Assembly (NCBI GenBank): GCA_900766005.1
Contig: CAAFTU010000032.1
Span: 1 to 22,667, forward strand
DNA from: an uncultured Bacteroides sp.
GTDB taxonomy: Bacteria; Bacteroidota; Bacteroidia; Bacteroidales; Bacteroidaceae
Direction: 5' to 3'
DNA: 22,667 bases
How positions within the stretch are numbered: position 1 is the stretch's first letter; each line of letters starts with the position of its first letter. The position numbers and the translations under genes are program-made. Positions 1 to 6,337 of the stretch are shown one piece after another. The notes below the pieces were generated by a model, which was given only the letters and a program-made list of their open reading frames with translations, did not search any database and had not been told where the DNA came from.

Positions 1-129
1 TGATTTACAACAATACAGAACAAAGACTTTTTGAAAACAACAAAACTGGAAGAAAATCGAATACACATTATTATATTAAAATCGCGCATACGAACACAAG
101 AAAAGTCTTAAATATACTCACGGTTTAAT

Positions 130-163
130 CCTGTTTTATAGAAAGAATAAACTAAAAAACAGG
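130..163. repeat. Inverted repeat (8-bp arms) upstream of the VOC gene
   Basis: CCTGTTTT at 130-137 is exactly complementary to AAAACAGG at 156-163, with an 18-nt AT-rich spacer. It could be the terminator hairpin of a gene lying left of the window, but no T-run follows, so its role is uncertain. No gene is visible in 1-242; the rest is AT-rich sequence and the promoter of the next gene. Confidence 0.3.
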
Positions 164-195
164 CACCACACGATAACTTATTATAGTATTTATAT

Positions 196-203
196 TACCT
201 TTG
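196..203 (+). promoter_or_regulatory. -7 promoter element for the VOC gene
   Basis: TACCTTTG matches the Bacteroidales -7 consensus TAnnTTTG and lies 39 nt before the ATG at 243, giving a short leader. No TTTG -33 element is visible at the usual distance, so the call rests on the -7 element alone. Confidence 0.45.
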
Positions 204-242
204 AGACCATAAAACAAATAATCCAATAATATTAATTTAATT

Positions 243-632
243 ATGACCATACATCATCTTGCTATCTGGACCTTTAGGCTAGAAGAGTTAAAAACATTCT
301 ATACCACCTATTTTAAAGGGAAAAGTAATGAAAAGTATATTAATCCTCAAAAGGGATTCGAGTCTTATTTTATTTCTTTTAACGGAGGTGCTACTTTGGA
401 GCTGATGAGCCGCACAGATATCCAACATGCCCCTATAGAGGAAAACAGACAAGGACTAACTCATTTTGCCTTTTCCTTCGACAGCAAAGAAGAAGTACTC
501 CAAACCACGGAATTACTCCGTACCAAAGGATATATCATTGCAAGCGAGCCCCGAACATCGGGTGACGGATATTTTGAAAGTGTAATACTAGACCCGGATG
601 GAAATCGGATAGAATGTGTTTACACAATGTAA
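243..632 (+). CDS. VOC family (glyoxalase/bleomycin-resistance fold) protein
   Basis: A 129-residue single-module vicinal-oxygen-chelate protein, probably a cytoplasmic metalloenzyme working as a dimer. The four usual metal-ligand positions appear filled: His5 in the first strand, Glu53 in 'TLELM', His74 in 'LTHFAF' and Glu124 in 'NRIEC'. The C-terminal 'DPDGNRIE' signature is typical of lactoylglutathione-lyase-like VOC proteins. The length fits one complete beta-alpha-beta-beta-beta pair. An in-frame stop at 219-221 and no other Met upstream support the start at 243. The gene stands alone, and a hairpin lies just after the stop. The substrate cannot be told: glyoxalase I, methylmalonyl-CoA epimerase-like and antibiotic-binding members share these features. 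Confidence 0.85.
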   Translation: MTIHHLAIWTFRLEELKTFYTTYFKGKSNEKYINPQKGFESYFISFNGGATLELMSRTDIQHAPIEENRQGLTHFAFSFDSKEEVLQTTELLRTKGYIIASEPRTSGDGYFESVILDPDGNRIECVYTM

Positions 633-648
633 AAAGAGCATTCTAAAA

Positions 649-677
649 GTTTTTGGACAGGGAAAGTGTGCCAAAAC
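649..677. repeat. Short hairpin with GTGTGCCAAAAC motif after the VOC gene
   Basis: TTTTGG (651-656) pairs with CCAAAA (671-676) about 20 nt after the VOC stop. No T-run follows, so it is a weak terminator candidate. The right arm GTGTGCCAAAAC (666-677) nearly repeats the end motif of the palindromic element at 21624-21796, which suggests a remnant of the same repeat family. Confidence 0.3.
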
Positions 678-702
678 AAAATCCAACTTACTAATGAATA
701 CT

Positions 703-762
703 ATTCAAGCACGGATGATACGAAAAAAGTAAATTTATTCGTATGAATCCATGCCTGAGAAT
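703..762 (-). terminator. Long imperfect hairpin downstream of the MaoC gene
   Basis: The left arm 703-724 and right arm 738-762 form a long imperfect inverted repeat. The core ATACGAA (718-724) pairs with TTCGTAT (738-744), and GGAT (713-716) with ATCC (747-750), around a 13-nt AT-rich loop. Two arm mismatches that are A/C on the plus strand become G/U pairs on the minus strand, so the structure is better in the minus-strand transcript. It begins 6 nt after the MaoC stop codon. It is probably a 3' stabilising or terminating hairpin, although there is no clear T-run. Confidence 0.4.
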
Positions 763-767
763 CGTGA

Positions 768-1232
768 TTACTTAAAATAATATAGAAAGATTGCAATACC
801 TTCCAATGCCTTTTTAGGCTGGTCTTTAATCTCGATAGTAAATTTGATTTCAGCTTTTGCTACCCCACGCAGGTTCTGCAAAGAGTGCAAGCTTGCTCTC
901 ATACGGATACTTTGTCCCGACAAGACAGCCTGGCCAAACTTCATCTTATCCATTCCATAGTTAATCATCATCTTCAAATTATTCACTTCTATAATCTGAT
1001 TCCACATGTGCGGAAGCAAAGAAAGGGTAAGATAACCATGTACAATCGTGCTATGATAAGGACTTTCCACCTTCGCACGTTCTGTATCCACGTGAATCCA
1101 CTGATGATCCAATGTTGCATCGGCAAAAAGGTTAATACGTTCTTGAGAAACTTCCACATAGTCAGAAACACCTATTTCCTGTCCCACTAATTTCTCAAAA
1201 TCTTCATACGAATTAATTATTACTTTATCCAT
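768..1232 (-). CDS. MaoC family hydratase/dehydratase (NodN-like, single hot-dog)
   Basis: A 154-residue protein of the MaoC/(R)-specific enoyl-CoA hydratase family. The hydratase motif is clear: 'FADATLDHQWIHVD' at about residues 36-49 supplies the catalytic Asp42 and His47. The following 'IVHGYLTLSL' (63-72) is the conserved second segment that lines the acyl-CoA pocket. The pattern is closest to the NodN/Rv0130 subgroup. Its likely role is hydration or dehydration of a 2-enoyl-CoA or 3-hydroxyacyl-CoA in the cytoplasm; the chain length is unknown. It is transcribed alone, divergently from the MGMT-family gene, with a TATTTTTG -7 element about 40 nt before its ATG. No fatty-acid genes are adjacent. 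Confidence 0.9.
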   Translation of the reverse strand: MDKVIINSYEDFEKLVGQEIGVSDYVEVSQERINLFADATLDHQWIHVDTERAKVESPYHSTIVHGYLTLSLLPHMWNQIIEVNNLKMMINYGMDKMKFGQAVLSGQSIRMRASLHSLQNLRGVAKAEIKFTIEIKDQPKKALEGIAIFLYYFK

Positions 1233-1270
1233 TATTCTTTATTTATAAGGTTAATTCTTTAACATAAGGG

Positions 1271-1278
1271 CAAAAATA
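1271..1278 (-). promoter_or_regulatory. -7 promoter element for the MaoC gene
   Basis: On the minus strand this reads TATTTTTG, an exact TAnnTTTG match 38 nt before the MaoC ATG. Its upstream side abuts the divergent -7 element at 1292-1299, so both promoters share the 96-bp gap. Confidence 0.5.
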
Positions 1279-1291
1279 GTAAAAATAACAC

Positions 1292-1299
1292 TACCTTTG
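1292..1299 (+). promoter_or_regulatory. -7 promoter element for the MGMT-family gene
   Basis: TACCTTTG matches TAnnTTTG and lies 29 nt before the GTG start at 1329. It is only 13 bp from the opposing -7 element at 1271-1278, so simultaneous polymerase binding at both is unlikely. Confidence 0.5.
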
Positions 1300-1328
1300 T
1301 CTTCATTCTTCATTAAAAATAAAATAAA

Positions 1329-1640
1329 GTGGATAGAATTCAATTTTATGAAATAATATACAGCATTGTCAAGGAGATTCCTGTCGGCTATGTCATGACT
1401 TACGGACAAATCGCTTATCTGGCAGGAGAACCCCAATATGCACGCATGGTAGGTTGGGCCATGTTTCATGCCCCCAAAGAATGGTGCCTCCCCTGCCACC
1501 GTGTTGTTAACAGCCAAGGAAGATTGGTTCCAGGATGGCAAGAACAAAAAGCATTGTTAGAGAAAGAAGGAGTTACTCTCAAAGCCAACGGCTGTGTAAA
1601 CATGAAACTTCATCAATGGCAACCGGCAGACCATGAATAG
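1329..1640 (+). CDS. MGMT family protein (alkyltransferase DNA-binding domain only)
   Basis: A 103-residue protein equal to the C-terminal DNA-binding/active-site domain of O6-alkylguanine-DNA alkyltransferases. It keeps the acceptor motif P-C-H-R-V (residues 55-59, Cys56), the 'IPVGYVMTYGQIA' helix-turn-helix entry (17-29) and the Arg-finger region 'ARMVGWAM' (38-45). It lacks the N-terminal domain of Ogt/Ada. It therefore resembles the stand-alone alkyltransferase-like group in size, yet has Cys where ATL proteins have Trp, so direct methyl transfer is possible. The start is GTG: an in-frame TAA at 1320-1322 leaves no other sensible start. The gene converges on the next one with only 3 nt between the stop codons. 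Confidence 0.85.
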   Translation: MDRIQFYEIIYSIVKEIPVGYVMTYGQIAYLAGEPQYARMVGWAMFHAPKEWCLPCHRVVNSQGRLVPGWQEQKALLEKEGVTLKANGCVNMKLHQWQPADHE

Positions 1641-1643
1641 TCC

Positions 1644-2120
1644 TTATTCACAACGGCAATAGGTATTGGCTCCACACCGGCATCTCGGCAAAAGCTGCTC
1701 ACTCAGTTCATCCCGGTAGAACTCATACAGTTGTCTGTGCATCAAATCATATACTTCAGCCACCTGTTGTTCCACCAAGTCCTCGTCATTATAATAAGCT
1801 TGAAAAGGATCATTATACAAAAAATGCTTCCAATTTCTCACCACATTATCAAAATCTTTCCTGCTTTCTTCCGCTTCCCGACAAAGTGTTACCACATAAT
1901 CCCAAGGCTGATGACAATACAGCTCCACATCCACAGGCTTTTTGTGGGACAAATGATACCCATTTTGTTCCATCACACTGAAAACAGTATCAGGAATACC
2001 ATTTCCCGGCAACACTCCTGCCGTAAAGACTTTCATTCCTCTTCCAAAAGAAGTCAATATTTCCATAGCCATTCTGCTACGACAAGCATCATTATTACTG
2101 ATTATCAATATATTCATCAT
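1644..2120 (-). CDS. LMW phosphatase / ArsC-like protein with degenerate active site
   Basis: A 158-residue protein with the low-molecular-weight tyrosine phosphatase/thioredoxin-type arsenate reductase fold. The P-loop region 'ISNNDACRSRMAMEIL' (7-22) aligns with CX5R loops, but the nucleophilic Cys is Ser8 (codon AGT); Cys13, Arg14 and Ser15 remain. 'VVTLC' (76-80) matches the ArsC region with its resolving Cys, but the second redox Cys is missing. The Asp-Pro general-acid segment is kept (104-105). The C-terminus adds a CxC-x5-CxC tail (Cys147, 149, 155, 157) that may bind metal. Classical cysteine-based catalysis looks impossible. It may be a binding pseudo-enzyme or use Cys13. It lies 160 nt below the zinc-ribbon gene on the same strand. 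Met1 or Met2 could be the start. Confidence 0.75.
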   Translation of the reverse strand: MMNILIISNNDACRSRMAMEILTSFGRGMKVFTAGVLPGNGIPDTVFSVMEQNGYHLSHKKPVDVELYCHQPWDYVVTLCREAEESRKDFDNVVRNWKHFLYNDPFQAYYNDEDLVEQQVAEVYDLMHRQLYEFYRDELSEQLLPRCRCGANTYCRCE

Positions 2121-2280
2121 AACACTCTCTACTTTATGCTTACTATTACATATATTATAACAATTCCCGTGCCATAAATGTTCGTACCGTATGTGTCTTC
2201 CTGTGAAAGAAATACATTTCGAACGGCCAATAAGTCATATAGCTGTTACCTATAAACACAATTTTCATCTCCATATCCCA

Positions 2281-2496
2281 CTATCTTTTTACCAACTTGC
2301 GTGGATCACCACTCCAAGAGCATCCCAAACAAAACACCTCATTCATATCAAAACCTTCTGTCGATGCATCCTCATACTTAGGAATAACCTCTCCTTTATC
2401 AGATACATAAACCAACAATCTCTCCCCTGTAGCATTCTTCACATACATACCGGATATCTTGCACTGCGGACACAATAATTTTCTCATTCTGTTCAT
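2281..2496 (-). CDS. Small zinc-ribbon-like hypothetical protein
   Basis: A 71-residue protein with two Cys pairs, CPQC (9-12) and CLGC (56-59), spaced as in a zinc ribbon. Between them is a charged, possibly beta-rich segment, followed by a basic tail (RKLVKR). I do not recognise a named family; such proteins often bind nucleic acid or act as small scaffolds. A TATTTTTG -7 element lies 51 nt before the ATG. The next gene on this strand, the ArsC-like protein, follows after 160 nt that hold no visible gene or clear terminator, so co-transcription is possible but unproven. Met4 is an alternative start. Confidence 0.65.
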   Translation of the reverse strand: MNRMRKLLCPQCKISGMYVKNATGERLLVYVSDKGEVIPKYEDASTEGFDMNEVFCLGCSWSGDPRKLVKR

Positions 2497-2546
2497 CTTT
2501 ATTTAACTTTTATACATCACTTCATTACCCACTCAAGCAGGTAATA

Positions 2547-2554
2547 CAAAAATA
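2547..2554 (-). promoter_or_regulatory. -7 promoter element for the zinc-ribbon gene
   Basis: The minus strand reads TATTTTTG, an exact TAnnTTTG match 50 nt before the ATG. No -33 TTTG is seen at the expected spacing. Confidence 0.45.
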
Positions 2555-2593
2555 AACAAAGAAAAGATGCATATTGATTATTCCAATTTAATT

Positions 2594-2624
2594 TTTGTTA
2601 TCTCGACACAAATACTCATCTTTG
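2594..2624 (+). promoter_or_regulatory. -33/-7 promoter for the RluA gene
   Basis: TTTG at 2594-2597 is followed after 19 bp by CATCTTTG at 2617-2624, one base off TAnnTTTG. Both element sequence and spacing suit the Bacteroidales housekeeping sigma factor. The ATG is at 2656, giving a leader of roughly 25 nt. Confidence 0.5.
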
Positions 2625-2655
2625 CACCCAAAATAGAAAATAACGAAATACAGAT

Positions 2656-4320
2656 ATGCTGCATCATTTCACCCGCTCCATTGCTCACATCGCATTGCCG
2701 GACAAGTTTACCTATCCTTTTCATTACACCCCTCACCCCCTATGTGTGATGGCGGCTGACGAAGTACAAGTCTATTTACAACATCAGGCTCAATGGCAAG
2801 ATGAATTGCAGCAAGGCAAAATGTTCGGCGTACTGATTGTGCAAACCACAGAGGGCGAAATCGGTTATCTGGCTGCTTTCTCAGGCATTCTGGCCGGAAA
2901 AAATATCCATCCTTATTTTGTTCCTCCCATCTACGATTTACTCCAACCGGACGGATTCTTCAAGAAAGAAGAAGAACATATCTCCGCCATCAACCACCGC
3001 ATACGTGAGCTGGAAGAGGATACCTCTTATCAGAAATGCCGACAAGCATTGGAAGAAGAAACAGCACGATGCAGCCAACTCCTTTCACAAGCCAAAGCCA
3101 AACTGAAGGCTGCCAAAGAACTGCGCGACTGCCGCCGTCAGACGGAACAACTGAGTGAATCCGAACAGGCTGCCATGATCCGAGAAAGCCAGTTTCAAAA
3201 GGCCGAACTGAAGCGTTTGGAACGTAACTTGAAAGAGCACCTATCCTCCTTGCAAAAAGAAACAGACACATACGTTTCTCAAATAGAAGCATTAAAGAAT
3301 GAACGCAAAAGCCGTTCCGCCACTTTGCAACAGCAATTGTTTGAACAATTCCGCTTGCTGAACGCCCGCGGAGAAGTGAAAGATCTGTGCAGCATCTTTG
3401 CGCACACCGTCCATAAAATTCCCCCAGCAGGCGCCGGCGAATGTGCCGCTCCTAAGCTATTGCAATACGCCTATTCCCACCATTACCGCCCTGTAGCTAT
3501 GGCCGAATTTTGGTGGGGCAATTCCCCAAAAGCGGAGATACGACATCACGGTCACTACTATCCGGCTTGCAAAGGAAAGTGCGAACCCATCCTAGGGCAC
3601 ATGCTCCAAGGGTTGGAAGTAGAAGAAAATCCATTGTTAGAAGACAATCACCGGACAACGGTGCTCGATATAATCTATGAAGACGATTATCTATTGATAG
3701 TCAATAAGCCTGCGGGTATGTTATCCGTGCCCGGAAAAGAAACAGCCGATTCCGTTTACAGTCGCATACGCCACCTGTACCCGGATGCCACCGGTCCGTT
3801 GGTAGTCCATCGCTTGGACATGGCCACCTCCGGTCTTCTGCTCATTGCCAAGACGAAAGAGGTACATCAAAATCTGCAAGCCCAGTTCAGCAACCGCAGT
3901 ATCAAAAAACGCTATACCGCCCTTCTGGAAGGCATAGTGTCTGATGAGGAAGGAACGATTGATCTTCCCTTATGCCTAAATCCTTTAGATCGTCCCCGTC
4001 AAATAGTGGATAAAGAACATGGAAAGCCTGCCATCACACGTTACCGGGTGCTTGCCCGAACAGAATCGCAAACACTTGTCGCCTTTTACCCATTCACCGG
4101 GCGCACTCACCAACTGCGAGTTCATTCGGCACATTCCCTCGGACTACACTGCCCTATCAAAGGCGACGAACTCTACGGCAGCAAAGCCGACAGACTTTAC
4201 CTGCACGCAGAGTTTCTGGAGTTTACCCATCCTGTCAGCAAGGAAAAAGTAACTATCGAGGTGAAAGCCGACTTTACGCAACAGTGGCTGCCCCAACCGA
4301 AGGCGGAACAATCCGTTTGA
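2656..4320 (+). CDS. RluA family pseudouridine synthase with long N-terminal extension
   Basis: A 554-residue enzyme that should isomerise uridine to pseudouridine in rRNA or tRNA. The catalytic domain is the C-terminal part (about 335-545). 'YLLIVNKPAGMLSVPG' opens it, 'HRLDMATSG' (385-393) carries the catalytic Asp388, and 'RTHQLRVH' (483-490) is the conserved RNA-site motif. The N-terminal 330 residues are not S4-like. They include a charged coiled coil at about 110-235 and a His/Cys-rich stretch around 'HGHYYPACKGKC'. This extended form, about twice the length of RluA itself, is what I know from Bacteroidales. The start at 2656 keeps the N-terminal 'PDKFTYPFHYTPHPLC' block. The 3' end overlaps the convergent MATE gene by 47 nt. 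Confidence 0.9.
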   Translation: MLHHFTRSIAHIALPDKFTYPFHYTPHPLCVMAADEVQVYLQHQAQWQDELQQGKMFGVLIVQTTEGEIGYLAAFSGILAGKNIHPYFVPPIYDLLQPDGFFKKEEEHISAINHRIRELEEDTSYQKCRQALEEETARCSQLLSQAKAKLKAAKELRDCRRQTEQLSESEQAAMIRESQFQKAELKRLERNLKEHLSSLQKETDTYVSQIEALKNERKSRSATLQQQLFEQFRLLNARGEVKDLCSIFAHTVHKIPPAGAGECAAPKLLQYAYSHHYRPVAMAEFWWGNSPKAEIRHHGHYYPACKGKCEPILGHMLQGLEVEENPLLEDNHRTTVLDIIYEDDYLLIVNKPAGMLSVPGKETADSVYSRIRHLYPDATGPLVVHRLDMATSGLLLIAKTKEVHQNLQAQFSNRSIKKRYTALLEGIVSDEEGTIDLPLCLNPLDRPRQIVDKEHGKPAITRYRVLARTESQTLVAFYPFTGRTHQLRVHSAHSLGLHCPIKGDELYGSKADRLYLHAEFLEFTHPVSKEKVTIEVKADFTQQWLPQPKAEQSV

Positions 4321-5644
4321 TTCTTCCATATACATAGATAAAGGCAGGAATCAAGAACAAGTCGGCAAAAACCCATGCAGTCGGATCACCGAAACAAACA
4401 GCAAAATATCCCCATGCCGGTACTGCAAACAGACTGACCAGCGTGCGGGCAATCATTTCCGATACCCCCGAAAGCATGGCAAGGTTAGTGTATCCGGCTC
4501 CCTGAATGGTATAGCGCAGAATGCAAAGCAGTCCCAATACCGGAAAGAAGATTACCGATATATGCAAAAACAGCTCCGTATCTTTCAGAATCTCCAGTTC
4601 GGATGCTTCTACAAATAGCAAGGCAAAGGTCTTTGCTCCCAACAGGAGTACCACAAACACAAAAGCGCAGTAAACCAACATCATCCATCCGCTAGCCTTG
4701 ATACCCGCCCAGATTCGCTCAGGCTTTCCTGCCCCATAGTTCTGCCCGCTATACGTCGCCATTGCGATACCCAGACTCTCCAACGGACACATACAGAACA
4801 TCTTGATACGCATGGCCGCCGTGAATGCCGCTACACATGCTGTACCTAATGCATTGTTAGCGCTTTGAAGCATGATGCTGCCAATGGCGGTTATGGAGAA
4901 CTGCAACCCCATCGGCACACCGATATATAATAAGGTACGAGCCAGTGACGTTTGAAACTTACGTTCGGCAACAGTAGTTTTCAGTATGTCAAACTTACGC
5001 ATCATATAGAAGTAACACAATCCCGCCGACACTCCTTGTGAAATGACCGTAGCAATGGCAGCACCTGTTACTCCCCAATCCAAAACAAGGATACAAAACA
5101 AATCAAGCAACACATTCAGTACTGTGGAAAACAACAGAAACCAAAAAGGTGTTTTACTATCGCCCAATGCCCTGATAATACTGGATAATAAGTTATAAAA
5201 GAACGTGCAGGGCACTCCTATAAAAGTCACAAGCAGATAATAATACGCATTTCGGAAAATTGTTTCAGGGGTACGCATCACCTTCAGAATATCTGCACAG
5301 AAGAGACTGGTAACAATCGCTATCACAACCGACATTACTACGGCTAGTTGCAGACTGACCGACACCAGCCGCCGCATCGTGCCGTAATCCCTCGCACCGA
5401 ACTTCTGTGCCACCGGAATGCCGAATCCCCCACAGCAACCGTTGCAAAAGCCAAGAATCAGAAAAACCACCGAAGTACTGGCTCCCACAGCAGCCAAATC
5501 ATTTATACCCAAAAACTGTCCGACAATCGCAGCATCCACCAATGAATAAGTCTGCTGAAGCAAATTTCCCAATAATAACGGCAGTGCAAAATTAAAAATC
5601 AAAGGAAACGGCCGCCCTGATGTCATCTCTTTAGAAGTTGCCAT
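4274..5644 (-). CDS. MATE family efflux transporter
   Basis: A 456-residue inner-membrane protein with about 12 hydrophobic helices, the normal MATE length. The N-terminal 'PLLLGNLLQQTYSLVDAAIVG' region and 'NDLAAVGAS' are classic for the NorM/DinF-like MatE domain, and a second MatE repeat begins near residue 235 ('LLYIGVPMGLQFS'). It probably exports cationic drugs or metabolites using a Na+ or H+ gradient; the substrate cannot be told. The gene is transcribed alone. Its last 47 nt lie antisense to the end of the RluA gene, so both coding ends share the same DNA and no intergenic terminator is possible between them. Confidence 0.92.
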   Translation of the reverse strand: MATSKEMTSGRPFPLIFNFALPLLLGNLLQQTYSLVDAAIVGQFLGINDLAAVGASTSVVFLILGFCNGCCGGFGIPVAQKFGARDYGTMRRLVSVSLQLAVVMSVVIAIVTSLFCADILKVMRTPETIFRNAYYYLLVTFIGVPCTFFYNLLSSIIRALGDSKTPFWFLLFSTVLNVLLDLFCILVLDWGVTGAAIATVISQGVSAGLCYFYMMRKFDILKTTVAERKFQTSLARTLLYIGVPMGLQFSITAIGSIMLQSANNALGTACVAAFTAAMRIKMFCMCPLESLGIAMATYSGQNYGAGKPERIWAGIKASGWMMLVYCAFVFVVLLLGAKTFALLFVEASELEILKDTELFLHISVIFFPVLGLLCILRYTIQGAGYTNLAMLSGVSEMIARTLVSLFAVPAWGYFAVCFGDPTAWVFADLFLIPAFIYVYGRIKRIVPPSVGAATVA

Positions 5645-5670
5645 AAAGTATAAGTATTGTAAATCGTGCG

Positions 5671-5678
5671 TAAAGATA
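5671..5678 (-). promoter_or_regulatory. -7 promoter element for the MATE gene
   Basis: The minus strand reads TATCTTTA, a TAnnTTTG match except for the last base, 26 nt before the ATG. Confidence 0.4.
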
Positions 5679-5700
5679 GATGATATTCCACAATTATATG

Positions 5701-5708
5701 TATTTTTG
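5701..5708 (+). promoter_or_regulatory. -7 promoter element for the YgbA-type gene
   Basis: TATTTTTG matches TAnnTTTG and lies 31 nt before the ATG at 5740. It is divergent from the MATE promoter within a 95-bp gap. I saw no convincing operator for a nitric-oxide-sensing CRP/FNR-type regulator. Confidence 0.45.
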
Positions 5709-5739
5709 TAACCACATTTAAACAGACAACCTCAATTAC

Positions 5740-6075
5740 ATGACACATATCAAGAGCCGCATCACCCGCGAAAAGAAAATAGTAGAACTGATGATTCGCC
5801 TCTATTGCAAAAGGAAGGAAAGAAACCGGGAGTTGTGCCCCACTTGTCAGGATTTACTAAAATATGCCCATGCCCGTCTGGAGCATTGTCCTTTCGGAGA
5901 AAAAAAATCCACCTGCCGTTTATGTACCGTCCACTGCTACAAGCCCGAAATGCGACAACGAATGCAAAGCGTAATGCGTTATGCAGGTCCCCGCATGCTT
6001 CTTTATCACCCCATTGCGGCTATCCGACATTTGATGGAAGAAACAGGCCATCTCTTCTTTACTCACACAAACTAG
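5740..6075 (+). CDS. ygbA: YgbA-type nitrosative-stress ('nitrous oxide-stimulated promoter') protein
   Basis: A 111-residue, basic, Cys-rich cytoplasmic protein similar in length and layout to E. coli YgbA. It has seven Cys: C23, a C33-P-T-C36 pair, C50, and a C59-R-L-C62-x3-C66 cluster. These are positioned as if to bind a metal or an iron-sulfur centre. The 'REKKIVELMIRLYC' start and the 'GPRMLLYHPIAAIRHL' C-terminal helix (83-98) are the conserved family blocks. In enterobacteria the gene is induced by nitric oxide under NsrR and helps growth under nitrosative stress; the biochemical function is not settled. Here it is a single gene with no NO-reductase neighbours, so the role is carried over by family resemblance. 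Confidence 0.8.
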   Translation: MTHIKSRITREKKIVELMIRLYCKRKERNRELCPTCQDLLKYAHARLEHCPFGEKKSTCRLCTVHCYKPEMRQRMQSVMRYAGPRMLLYHPIAAIRHLMEETGHLFFTHTN

Positions 6076-6107
6076 CTCAAGATATTTCATATTAGCAATC
6101 ATTTTAT

Positions 6108-6115
6108 TAATTTTG
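6108..6115 (+). promoter_or_regulatory. -7 promoter element for the RND efflux operon
   Basis: TAATTTTG matches TAnnTTTG. It lies 222 nt before the adaptor ATG, which implies an unusually long leader of about 215 nt. No other exact TAnnTTTG was seen closer to the gene. Confidence 0.4.
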
Positions 6116-6178
6116 CAGCGAAATTAAGTTTACCACAAAAGCAAGACTAGATTTTCTTTATTTGAATGACAGGACGAT

Positions 6179-6215
6179 TGTGGATTTTTTCTACACATGT
6201 AGCACCAATTCCACA
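6179..6215 (+). other. Stem-loop in the leader of the RND operon
   Basis: TGTGGA (6179-6184) pairs with TCCACA (6210-6215) and encloses a second short stem, CTACA (6191-6195) with TGTAG (6198-6202). The nested structure lies between the predicted promoter and the first gene. It could affect transcript stability or attenuation, or be an operator dyad. It matches no riboswitch I recognise. Confidence 0.3.
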
Positions 6216-6337
6216 TTTTATTCATCGGCTGTTCAATGCCTAAACCTCTGATTATGAATAAAGAAAAATACTGAGTAGTCCCGTGGCACGCTGCTTGTAG
6301 TTCTGTTTGTGGCATCTTAACATTAACAAATTAAGGT

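Noticed and set aside
6254..6274. A six-codon ORF (MNKEKY) in the RND operon leader
   Set aside because: Such short frames occur by chance in AT-rich DNA, and no stall motif or conserved pairing supports a regulatory upstream ORF.
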